NCBI GenBank assembly: GCA_002728915.1
Contig: PBWE01000011.1
Location: forward strand, 47,639-55,816
DNA: 8,178 nucleotides
Reading direction: 5' to 3'
Origin: Micrococcales bacterium
Lineage (GTDB): Bacteria; Actinomycetota; Actinomycetes; S36-B12
The position numbers and the translations under genes were made by a program. Below the pieces are notes generated by a model. The model was not told the DNA's origin. It saw nothing but the letters and a program-made list of their open reading frames with translations, and ran no database searches. Positions within the stretch are counted from its first letter, which is position 1; each line of letters opens with the position of its first letter. Shown in pieces: positions 1 to 6,323 of this stretch.

Positions 1-37
1 TGCGCTTCCTAGCCCCGAACACGCAGCTCTTCACCAC
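1..37 (-). CDS. possible start of a further downstream gene (edge fragment)
   Basis: After the glycosyltransferase stop codon, the minus strand has two adjacent GTG codons (37..35 and 34..32) that open a reading frame running off the left edge without a stop. Only about a dozen residues are visible (VVKSCVFGARKR), too few to assign a family. The position fits a seventh gene of the leftward operon, about 27 bp after the previous stop. There is no clear Shine-Dalgarno sequence, so this could equally be non-coding. Confidence 0.2.
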   Translation of the reverse strand, partial: MVKSCVFGARKR

Positions 38-64
38 CGAGTCGACACTTTTCGCCGTCGCGCG

Positions 65-928
65 TCAAACGACGGGGGGCCGACCAGCCCGCGTGAGACG
101 CCAAGCGGTCCGCCACTTCATCGGACGCCGCTGCGCAGGAGCCTTACGCACTCCTTCGGACAGTCCGGAGAACCACATCCGCAAAGCATCGCGGTCGCGG
201 GTGCGGGCCAGCGTCAGGCCGATCCAACTACCCACGTACAACGGCTCGAGAACCACGGGCAGATTTCGTCGTGCGAGCCACACCCGATTGCGTGCATTCA
301 TTCGGTAGAACTCTTCGTGCCGGAGGGGATTGATGACCGGATGATGAACCACGACGTCGCCGGCGTACCAGCACGTATAGCCGGCATCCCAGACCCTCCA
401 CACCAGGTCAATTCCTTCGTGTCCGTAGAAGAACTCCGCCGGCCAGCCGCCCGCGGCCTCGAACGCGCTTCGACGAACCGCCGTGGCTCCCTCCCACAAA
501 GTGGTCGCCGATCCTGATCGAGTCCGGTCACCGACGAACATGCGGGGCACCCAACGCCCCGGCGGCTGTTTCCCCTCTGGATCTTCCACTCGAGGCTGAA
601 CGAGACCGAGTTGTGGATCAGACTCGAATCGCCCCTTCAGGGAGGCGAGGAAGAACGGGTCGGGCAGAAATGCGTCATCGTCCAAGAAGAACAACAGATC
701 GCCCTGGACGTGGTCGACTCCGGCATTACGGCCCGCGGGTATTCCCTGGTTCTCTGCAAGCCCCACGGCCTTCACGCCGTCGGGAAGCCCCACGGGTTGC
801 CACGAGTTACCCACGACAACGATGTCCACATCGACGTCACGTTGGCCCAGCAGCGAGCGCAGTGCACGATCTAGTTCCCTCGGTCGCTGCCCCATGGTCA
901 GCAGCACCACCCCGAAATCCGACATCAC
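65..928 (-). CDS. family 2 glycosyltransferase
   Basis: Predicted GT-A fold, inverting glycosyltransferase that moves a sugar from a nucleotide-sugar donor to an acceptor, probably on the cytoplasmic side. The N-terminus has the GT2 pattern: a first beta strand (VVLLTMGQRP, residues 7-16), the stretch ENQGIPAGRNAG at 59-70 that is typical of rhamnosyl/galactofuranosyl-type GT2 enzymes, and the metal-binding DDD at 83-85 after a hydrophobic strand. Further on, HEGIDLVWR at 170-178 matches the usual E/D-x-D-L-x-x-R acceptor/base region. Its 287 residues are normal for a single-domain enzyme, and there is no obvious membrane anchor. The start is either GTG at 928, overlapping the upstream TGA by 4 bp, or ATG at 925, overlapping it by 1 bp. 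Neither has a good ribosome binding site, so coupling to the upstream gene is likely. It is the last full gene of the leftward operon and probably glycosylates the polymer or its linker. The donor sugar cannot be told from sequence. Confidence 0.9.
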   Translation of the reverse strand: MMSDFGVVLLTMGQRPRELDRALRSLLGQRDVDVDIVVVGNSWQPVGLPDGVKAVGLAENQGIPAGRNAGVDHVQGDLLFFLDDDAFLPDPFFLASLKGRFESDPQLGLVQPRVEDPEGKQPPGRWVPRMFVGDRTRSGSATTLWEGATAVRRSAFEAAGGWPAEFFYGHEGIDLVWRVWDAGYTCWYAGDVVVHHPVINPLRHEEFYRMNARNRVWLARRNLPVVLEPLYVGSWIGLTLARTRDRDALRMWFSGLSEGVRKAPAQRRPMKWRTAWRLTRAGRPPVV

Positions 929-1737
929 GCACGCAACTTGCTGGAGGAAAGAATCGCGACAAGGTGCCCCAGGACGGTGACAACTCCCAGGATGACGAGA
1001 GCGGCTACCAAGAATTGAGTACCCGCGAGGTCACCGGTGAATGCATCAACCACTCCCGCGAGGAGAGCCAACAAGGTCAATTCCACGGAGTGGTACGCCC
1101 GGTAGAAGGGGAAGAGCCGTGCGATGGATCGCAGACGCCGAAGCCCCGACGACTGTGGTGTGCCAATGCCCGCGACATCCGACAACTTCGGTAGACCGTT
1201 GTAGGCACGCGACACGTGCACCATGTCATTGAGTGCTTTGTTCCACAAGACCAATACCGCGAGCACCGCACCGATGAACGCCCATGAGTTCTGCGACCAT
1301 CCGGCTTCCGGGAACCCGGCAGCCCGCAGTCCGAGCGCGATGGGGATTAAGCCCTCTGTCACGTAGTGACCCACCCGATCGAGAAAGACACCCGTGGGTG
1401 AGGACGTGTTGCGCCAGCGCGCAACCTCACCGTCACAGCAATCCAGCAGCATCTGCATCTGACCCAAAATGGCCGCGAGCAGCACACCGGGGAGCCCAGG
1501 AATCAGCAGTGCAGCAGCCGTTCCGATGCCGGTCAGGATCATCAAGAACGTGACACCGTTCGCAGAGATGGGCGTTGTCACGAGGAGTCGGGTCAGGTAC
1601 GGCGACACTCGGCGCAGGTAGACATCGGCAACCCAGTGTTCGGAGTTCGCTCGCATCCGAACCGCATCCGGCTGGCAGACGTCGCGGATCTCACTAATCG
1701 TCGGACGAGCCGGACGCTGCACGCGATCCTCGCTCAT
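925..1737 (-). CDS. CDP-alcohol phosphotransferase with a variant active site
   Basis: Integral membrane enzyme of the CDP-alcohol phosphatidyltransferase family, which displaces CMP from a CDP-alcohol using a second alcohol. It is 270 residues long, with a cytoplasmic N-terminus of about 50 residues and several hydrophobic segments (about 62-95, 128-140, 150-168, 218-232 and 241-263). The family motif is at 99-124: D99, D102, G103, A106, R107, G116 and D120 are all in register. The fourth motif Asp, held to be the catalytic base, is His124 (codon CAC at 1368..1366). The reading frame extends back to 1794, but the start is set at ATG 1737: it overlaps the preceding TGA (ATGA) and has GAGGAG six bases upstream. 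It ends in an overlap with the glycosyltransferase start. It directly follows a larger enzyme of the same family, so the two may act in sequence or on different alcohols. The substrate is unknown. Confidence 0.85.
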   Translation of the reverse strand: MSEDRVQRPARPTISEIRDVCQPDAVRMRANSEHWVADVYLRRVSPYLTRLLVTTPISANGVTFLMILTGIGTAAALLIPGLPGVLLAAILGQMQMLLDCCDGEVARWRNTSSPTGVFLDRVGHYVTEGLIPIALGLRAAGFPEAGWSQNSWAFIGAVLAVLVLWNKALNDMVHVSRAYNGLPKLSDVAGIGTPQSSGLRRLRSIARLFPFYRAYHSVELTLLALLAGVVDAFTGDLAGTQFLVAALVILGVVTVLGHLVAILSSSKLRA

Positions 1738-3527
1738 CTCTTGCTCCTCAACCATTGAATCGATGCCACAACACCGAACACGAGTCCAAACCACACGAGC
1801 AGTGCTCCGCTCAGCGCGTCAATGAGACTAGTCGCAGCGGCGATCGCCACGATGCCAAGTCGGCCCTCCCAGCCCAAACCCATGTATGTCAGCCACCGCG
1901 GCGCCGCCAACCCTTGCAGTGATCGGTACAAGTTGTCGTAGTGGTGGTACGCCACGAAGAAGAGCAACCAGAAGGTGGCGGCCGACAGGCCGACCGTGCT
2001 GATAGCCATGATCCACGCGATGCCGCCTAGTTCCACCGCCCGAAGGACAGGTGGAACACCCCAGCCGAACCGGCCGTCCAGGCGCGGCCGGATGCCCGGA
2101 ATAAGCTGGGCGAGCCCGGCGGCCACGGGTCCTGCATCGAGTTGAGCCCGCAGGACGTCGACACCGTCTGCTGCTGAGCGTCCTGACCATGTCAGTGAGC
2201 GCACGATGCGACCAATCGCCACGTAGGTGAGCGCAACGCCGCCGGCAATGAGCAATCCGATGAGTGCCCATTTGGGTCCGGCCACAACGCTGAGGACACT
2301 CAACAGCAGCCAACGCTCGCCGATCGGCATGTGCAGGATCTTCTTCATCCACCGGATCGCGGATCGTCGGTTCACGCGCGCCGAAACCTGCACCGCCCCG
2401 GCGAGGCGCCCTTCACCTTCGGGCAAGGGATCGGACGGATCGCGAATATCGGCGCGCGGCGCCTGCGCCTCACGTGTCTTCTGAATTCGCGCGAAGTCGT
2501 AATCCGACATGTGCCGGGAGGTCTGCAGAACGATTAGAGCAATGGCGACCCACCACACGTCATCGCCATTGCGCCCGGCACCGATGGCAAGTCCTGCATA
2601 GACCGCAAACTCCTTCACGCGGTCGGTGGCTGCATCCAGCCATGCCCCGAGGGAACTGAATCGACCTGTGGCTCGGGCAACTTCGCCGTCGACGCAATCG
2701 ATCACCAAGCTCAGTTGCAGCAACACCGCGCCCGCGAGCACCCACACCCAAGAACCAGTCGCGAACGATGCCGCCGCCGCTAAGCCCACGATGAGAGAAA
2801 CGATGGTGATGGCGTTCGGGGTCCAGCCAGCACGAATGGCCATCCGGGTCAGAGGTTTGGACGCTCGACGGACCACCATGGTCGAGTAGAAGCCATCGTC
2901 CGCTCGATTAGCCAAGAGTCCTCGGATGCGCTCATCTGATTCAGATTCGATCGCGCTGGCCACGTCGTCATTGCCGCTTCCCCGTGCCCAGGGAACATCC
3001 ACGATATCGGTTGCCCGCACCGTCACTCCGTGGCGGACCAATGCAACGAGCAGAGCATCGAATGCTTGGTCTTCTCCAACAGTCACTTCTCCTGATGCAC
3101 ACGCCTGGCATAGGTCATCGATCGCGGCCGCTGCCTGGGAAGCATCCGATGGCGCGATGACGAGCGCACCAACACTGTCGTGGCTCGGGAAACGAACATC
3201 ATGGAAGGACGAGCCCGCACTCACCACCGTGTGATGGCGAACGGTCATCAATCCCTCAGGGTCCGGCGTCACCAGAGCCGTCGTCGGTGCACGGCCATCG
3301 TCTGCGATGGGCGCAAGCGCCACTCGCGGCACCATCAAGTCGCCGGCAACGACCACCGTTCGCGCAGAGCGACGCACGATGCGGGACAACTCCGCAAACT
3401 GGGCGATGACCGTGCCTTCTGGTTGCAGCAAGAATGCACCTTCGAGGCCGAAAAGTTGCCCGTTCGCGGTGGGGGTTGGCGCAGGCCCGAGCACAACCGT
3501 GACCGCATCCACGGGAGTCTGGGTCAC
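1734..3527 (-). CDS. CDP-alcohol phosphotransferase fused to a degenerate nucleotidyltransferase-like N-terminus and a C-terminal membrane domain
   Basis: A three-part protein of 597 residues. Residues 1-190 resemble the body of a sugar-nucleotidyltransferase-like domain: a first beta strand, then VPW at 178-180 leading into an acidic helix, as in inositol-phosphate cytidylyltransferase fusions. They lack the GxGxR...K nucleotide-binding signature, so this part is probably inactive. Residues 205-445 are the membrane-bound CDP-alcohol phosphotransferase, and the motif is complete: D277, D280, G281, A284, R285, G294, D298 and D302. Residues 480-597 are a second hydrophobic domain with WGVPPVLRAVE near 489 and conserved-looking aromatics (YHHYDNLYR, 527-535). 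It matches my memory of the uncharacterised actinobacterial domain DUF5941, but I could not check this. The start is GTG, overlapping the sulfotransferase stop by 4 bp (GTGA), and the end overlaps the next gene (ATGA), so translation is probably coupled on both sides. Expected role: joining a CDP-activated alcohol to another alcohol or phospho-alcohol at the membrane. Inositol or glycerol substrates are possible but not shown. Confidence 0.88.
   Translation of the reverse strand: MTQTPVDAVTVVLGPAPTPTANGQLFGLEGAFLLQPEGTVIAQFAELSRIVRRSARTVVVAGDLMVPRVALAPIADDGRAPTTALVTPDPEGLMTVRHHTVVSAGSSFHDVRFPSHDSVGALVIAPSDASQAAAAIDDLCQACASGEVTVGEDQAFDALLVALVRHGVTVRATDIVDVPWARGSGNDDVASAIESESDERIRGLLANRADDGFYSTMVVRRASKPLTRMAIRAGWTPNAITIVSLIVGLAAAASFATGSWVWVLAGAVLLQLSLVIDCVDGEVARATGRFSSLGAWLDAATDRVKEFAVYAGLAIGAGRNGDDVWWVAIALIVLQTSRHMSDYDFARIQKTREAQAPRADIRDPSDPLPEGEGRLAGAVQVSARVNRRSAIRWMKKILHMPIGERWLLLSVLSVVAGPKWALIGLLIAGGVALTYVAIGRIVRSLTWSGRSAADGVDVLRAQLDAGPVAAGLAQLIPGIRPRLDGRFGWGVPPVLRAVELGGIAWIMAISTVGLSAATFWLLFFVAYHHYDNLYRSLQGLAAPRWLTYMGLGWEGRLGIVAIAAATSLIDALSGALLVWFGLVFGVVASIQWLRSKR
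1744..1749 (-). promoter_or_regulatory. ribosome binding site for the 270-residue CDP-alcohol phosphotransferase
   Basis: GAGGAG on the minus strand lies six bases before the ATG at 1737, inside the end of the upstream gene. It favours that ATG over the in-frame starts at 1755 and 1794, which would create long overlaps with the upstream coding sequence. Confidence 0.7.
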
Positions 3528-4681
3528 GAGTCCGACTTATCGAGCAGCGAACGGACTCCATCCTTGCGCACCTGCCGCCACGTGCGCCCGGCCAACTCGC
3601 GACTGCTCGGATCCTCACGACTCGCATCAATCACCGCGGCAACGGCAGCGACCGCCGCATCGATCGGCATCTGGTCCGGTGACGAGGCGGGCTCCGGAGA
3701 GGACGGGGCGCGCACCCCGAGGGCTTCGAGGTTCCCGAACACCTCGACCCCGAGCGCAGCGATCGTCTCCACAGATATCGCGCCCTGCACCGCCGCTGCA
3801 TCCAGAGCCCAATCCGGGGTCACCAGTCGCGGCTCATCGGGGCCGGGATCGCGTCCCTCGACCATGCGCAGCGCGACGCCGCGCCGGACCAAGCGGACGT
3901 AGTCCGTCCACTGCATCTGCTTCTTCACGCGTTTGTTGAGTCGCACGAGGAGTTCGGCTTCCGCGGCGGTCATCGAGCGGTTACTCGTCAGATCCATCCG
4001 CGACACCAAGATCTCGTCCGGCACCCCCATCATCTGGGCGAAAGCTCGAAATTGGGCGCTCCTATCGACGTCCTCGAGGACAAGAACCCTGATATTCGCC
4101 GCTCCGACGGCGTTGGCCCATCGTGTGATGACCGCACCGTGATCATGGCGACGCCAAAAAGTCGGCGAGATTTTGGATGATCCCGGCTCGGCGAAAACAT
4201 CCTCAAGCCACTTCTCGTACGGGGTGGTCAATCCGTACTTCAGGTACTGCTGCCATGAACTCGGAAGCAACGCGCCGAGATTTCGCAGCGTGACGACCAC
4301 GGTCACCTTGTCCGATCCACCGAGAGCTTCGACAGTTTCGATCGCCTTGTCCGGCGGGGCTTCGCAGAAGAACTCACTGCTGATGACAACTCGGCCATCG
4401 TGGTTGGCGGTTCGACGTACCAGAGTGTCGAAGTGTCGACGATCCATGACCGCTCCGCCGCGGCTGTTCCACCCCCATGGCCGGCCCAGCAACGCCAAGG
4501 CCGCTCGATGTTGTGCTTGCAACTTTCCTGGATATCGAATGCCGTGCGCCGCTAGGTCCTCTCGGGCATCGGCGAGCGCCGCTTGGATCGCCGTCGTACC
4601 GGTTTTGTGGACTCCGATGTGGAGCAACACCGAGTCCTTTGCCAACTCCGGCACATCGGGAAGCATCCGCGCCTGCGACAT
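3524..4681 (-). CDS. PAPS-dependent sulfotransferase-like protein
   Basis: Predicted cytosolic sulfotransferase that moves sulfate from PAPS to a hydroxyl group of a carbohydrate or lipid. HIGVHKTGTTAIQ at 21-33 is the 5'-phosphosulfate-binding loop, with Lys26 and the Thr/Gly run, directly after the first beta strand. RNLGALLPSSW at 133-143 fits the 3'-phosphate-binding motif, with Arg133 and Ser141/142. SSEFF at 101-105 is the usual strand in between. The catalytic domain takes up about 290 residues. Residues 324-352 are Ser/Pro- then Ala/Val-rich, and the last 30 are charged, so the C-terminus is an unassigned extension. ATG 4681 is the only normal start between the previous in-frame stop (TGA at 4729) and the motif; ATG 4666 is an alternative. 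The 45-bp gap before it is the largest in the leftward operon, and its ribosome binding site is weak. A sulfotransferase next to phospho-alcohol transfer and export genes suggests sulfation of the exported polymer or lipid, which is inference. Confidence 0.82.
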   Translation of the reverse strand: MSQARMLPDVPELAKDSVLLHIGVHKTGTTAIQAALADAREDLAAHGIRYPGKLQAQHRAALALLGRPWGWNSRGGAVMDRRHFDTLVRRTANHDGRVVISSEFFCEAPPDKAIETVEALGGSDKVTVVVTLRNLGALLPSSWQQYLKYGLTTPYEKWLEDVFAEPGSSKISPTFWRRHDHGAVITRWANAVGAANIRVLVLEDVDRSAQFRAFAQMMGVPDEILVSRMDLTSNRSMTAAEAELLVRLNKRVKKQMQWTDYVRLVRRGVALRMVEGRDPGPDEPRLVTPDWALDAAAVQGAISVETIAALGVEVFGNLEALGVRAPSSPEPASSPDQMPIDAAVAAVAAVIDASREDPSSRELAGRTWRQVRKDGVRSLLDKSDS

Positions 4682-4726
4682 ATCCGGCAGCCTAGTTGCC
4701 TTCGCTGCGGGACCCGCTGTATCGAT

Positions 4727-5527
4727 TCAGGGCGTGCCTTCTGCTGCCCCATCACCGTCACGAGCCTCTTTGCGTGCAGCCCGCATCGCCGCCAGTGCCT
4801 CGGGAACCGTGGTGTCCGCCTCGAGACGCCCGTCAGCGATGTACAGCGCCCGGTCGCAGAACCGCTGAAATTGCTTCGGGCTGTCCGAAGACAACAGGAA
4901 GGTCGCACCGTTTTCGCGCAACTTGTCGACATGCGTCCAGCACTGCTGCCGAAAGCCTTTCTCCCCCACCACGAGCGTTTGATCGATGGCATACGCATCA
5001 GCATCCACGGACATGGCGATCGACCACGCGAGTTTCTGTCGAACAGTCGGTGGGGCGGCATTCATGTAACGCCCTAGCATCTTTGACACCCCTGCCTGTT
5101 CGGCAATGCCCGGTAATGCCTCGTCGATGTGCTCCGGGGCCATACCCAACAGTCCGCCGACGATGAAGATGTTCTGGCGCACGGTGTAGAACCGCTGCAA
5201 GGCGCGCGCCACCTCGATCATCGGAACGATGCGACGCCCTCGGCGCACCTGACCCTCATCTGGCCGGAGCGTTCCCGCGGCGAGTCGAAGAAGAGCCTGC
5301 CGGCCCGGCCCCTTCGGCCCGATGATCGCTACCGACTCACCAGGTTGAATGGAAAACGAGACATTGCGGAGAACCTCTAACTCCTCACGTCGCACCTCGC
5401 CCGCGATGCGGCGAAGTCGCTGACGCCGGCCGGCACCCTTGCGGCGGCGCCGACGTGGCATTCGCATGGTCACGCTGTCGAATTCGACGACGGAATCCAG
5501 GCCCGCAGTGATGGCAACTCGTGACAT
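4727..5527 (-). CDS. TagH/Wzt-like ABC transporter ATP-binding subunit with degenerate catalytic motifs
   Basis: Cytoplasmic subunit paired with the preceding permease, expected to drive export of a lipid-linked polymer. The overall order fits polysaccharide/teichoic-acid ABC subunits: first strand VVEFDSVTMRM (13-23), an Arg-rich insert (25-48), then LRNVSFSIQPGESVAIIG (53-70), TVRQNI (115-120) and a C-terminal CDRALYIADGRL (224-235). The catalytic motifs are altered throughout. The Walker A position reads GPKGPGRQ (70-77), so the Lys is Arg76 and the following Ser/Thr is Gln77. APPTV (158-162) stands where YSSGM is normal. Walker B keeps Asp182, but the catalytic Glu is Gln183. The D-loop Asp is Glu189, and the switch His is Ser214. 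The 266-residue frame is intact, with normal length and codon use, so it does not look like decay by frameshift. It may bind ATP weakly, act as a structural or regulatory subunit, or pair with a normal ATPase encoded elsewhere. The family call is firm; the activity is doubtful. Confidence 0.85.
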   Translation of the reverse strand: MSRVAITAGLDSVVEFDSVTMRMPRRRRRKGAGRRQRLRRIAGEVRREELEVLRNVSFSIQPGESVAIIGPKGPGRQALLRLAAGTLRPDEGQVRRGRRIVPMIEVARALQRFYTVRQNIFIVGGLLGMAPEHIDEALPGIAEQAGVSKMLGRYMNAAPPTVRQKLAWSIAMSVDADAYAIDQTLVVGEKGFRQQCWTHVDKLRENGATFLLSSDSPKQFQRFCDRALYIADGRLEADTTVPEALAAMRAARKEARDGDGAAEGTP

Positions 5528-5528
5528 C

Positions 5529-6302
5529 TCAGACCTCCTTCAAGATTCTCGGCTCCAGCTTTCGGAACACCAGAACGCCGGCGACGAAGATAACCAGACA
5601 CAGAGTCAAGGAAATTCCGTATCCCGTCGCCGTCGACGCTTCTTCTGGCCACCACCCGACTCGATACAGACCCAGGACGCCGACCAACGGATTCAACGAC
5701 GCAATGAACTGAGCACTTTCGGGAATATTCGAGACCGAGTACAACACCGGCGACAGATAGAACATGGCCCGCAGCACGATCCGAACCAAGCGTGCGACGT
5801 CCGGGAAGACCACCGCTGCCGCAGCGATGAGCAGTGACAGTCCGTACATCAACAAGAACTGCACCACGATTGCCACCGGGAACATGACGATCCAAGGACC
5901 GGGAAGGAATCCTGTCAGTGCGATTCCCAGCAAGATGACCGGGAGAGAGAAGATGAATTCGATGAGCGAGACGAGCATCGCTCGCACCACCCACAAATGC
6001 GTGGGCAACGTGCTTATCCGCAGTTGCGCTCCTGTGCGACGCCAGATCCTCGTCGACGCACCGATGCCGGTGCTGAACCACCACCACGGCAAGATCGCGA
6101 CCGACAAGAAGAGCAGGTAAGGCTGAAGACCCAAGGCCCGCGCTCCCAGCAGGACCGAGAAGACCAACCACAAGACCAGCGACATGCCCAAGGGCTCGAG
6201 AAGCGTCCACAGGTAGCCCAAGCGAAAGCGCGTGTACTTCTTCTGGAGGTCCCGTAGGACCAACATTCGAAGCACCTGACGGTGCTCCCAGATTGAACGC
6301 AC
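5529..6302 (-). CDS. ABC-2 type polysaccharide/teichoic-acid exporter permease
   Basis: Membrane subunit of a TagG/Wzm-type exporter that moves lipid-linked polymers across the cytoplasmic membrane. The N-terminal cytoplasmic helix is followed by LGYLWTLLEPL (28-38), the family's hallmark before the first membrane segment. About six hydrophobic segments follow (around 40-56, 62-80, 108-130, 138-165, 175-190 and 228-246). FPDVARLV (166-173), FYLSPVLY (181-188) and NPLVGVLGLYR (204-214) are the usual C-terminal signatures. Its 257 residues are normal for the family. The start is GTG 6302: the in-frame stop about 33 bases upstream leaves no other start codon, and no ribosome binding site lies close by, which fits a leaderless message. 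The stop is one base from the ATG of the ATP-binding subunit, its presumed partner. All motifs look intact, in contrast to that partner. It opens the leftward operon. Confidence 0.93.
   Translation of the reverse strand: MRSIWEHRQVLRMLVLRDLQKKYTRFRLGYLWTLLEPLGMSLVLWLVFSVLLGARALGLQPYLLFLSVAILPWWWFSTGIGASTRIWRRTGAQLRISTLPTHLWVVRAMLVSLIEFIFSLPVILLGIALTGFLPGPWIVMFPVAIVVQFLLMYGLSLLIAAAAVVFPDVARLVRIVLRAMFYLSPVLYSVSNIPESAQFIASLNPLVGVLGLYRVGWWPEEASTATGYGISLTLCLVIFVAGVLVFRKLEPRILKEV
5533..5540 (-). promoter_or_regulatory. strong ribosome binding site for the ATP-binding subunit
   Basis: AAGGAGGT on the minus strand is a full match to the anti-Shine-Dalgarno sequence, five bases before the ATG at 5527. 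It lies inside the last codons of the permease (Lys-Glu-Val-stop), so the ATPase can be translated strongly and independently from the same message. It is the best ribosome binding site in the window, which suggests the degenerate ATPase is made in quantity. Confidence 0.85.
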
Positions 6303-6308
6303 GGCGAT

Positions 6309-6314
6309 TACGAT
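6309..6314 (+). promoter_or_regulatory. candidate -10 element for the rightward operon
   Basis: TACGAT on the plus strand fits TANNNT. With standard spacing the start would be at about 6321, three bases before the GTG at 6324, so the message would be nearly leaderless, in line with the lack of a ribosome binding site there. No convincing -35 was seen: a TTGAAC at 6293-6298 is only 10 bases away, too close for normal spacing. Confidence 0.35.
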
Positions 6315-6315
6315 A
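6310..6315 (-). promoter_or_regulatory. candidate -10 element for the leftward operon
   Basis: TATCGT on the minus strand fits the actinobacterial housekeeping -10 pattern TANNNT. With standard spacing the transcript would start at about 6303, one base before the permease GTG at 6302, giving a leaderless message. No clear -35 was seen. It overlaps the opposing -10 candidate almost completely. Confidence 0.4.
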
Positions 6316-6323
6316 GGCCAACT

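Noticed and set aside
613..1194. A 193-residue plus-strand frame opposite the glycosyltransferase/phosphotransferase junction
   Set aside because: Arg/Pro/Gln-rich with no domain; it is an antisense shadow of two motif-bearing genes.
1738..1794. The upstream extension of the 270-residue phosphotransferase frame to 1794
   Set aside because: It would overlap the upstream gene by about 60 bp, whereas ATG 1737 has a good ribosome binding site and a standard ATGA overlap.
3180..3939. Long plus-strand open frames (up to 240 residues) across the sulfotransferase/phosphotransferase junction
   Set aside because: Their translations are Arg/Ser/Pro-rich with no motifs and lie opposite well-supported genes. 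This is expected from high-GC antisense frames.
4707..4717. GCGGG-A-CCCGC palindrome in the 45-bp gap between ATPase and sulfotransferase genes
   Set aside because: Too short and with too small a loop for a terminator or a convincing hairpin, and it has no T-run. Such short symmetries are common in GC-rich DNA.
4682..4729. The ATPase stop codon is in the same frame as the sulfotransferase, so readthrough of TGA would give a fusion
   Set aside because: A one-in-three chance event. There is no recognisable readthrough context, and the sulfotransferase has its own ATG.
4173..4868. A 231-residue plus-strand frame over the sulfotransferase start and ATPase end
   Set aside because: It crosses two firm minus-strand genes, and its low-complexity Ser/Ala/Arg composition has no family pattern.
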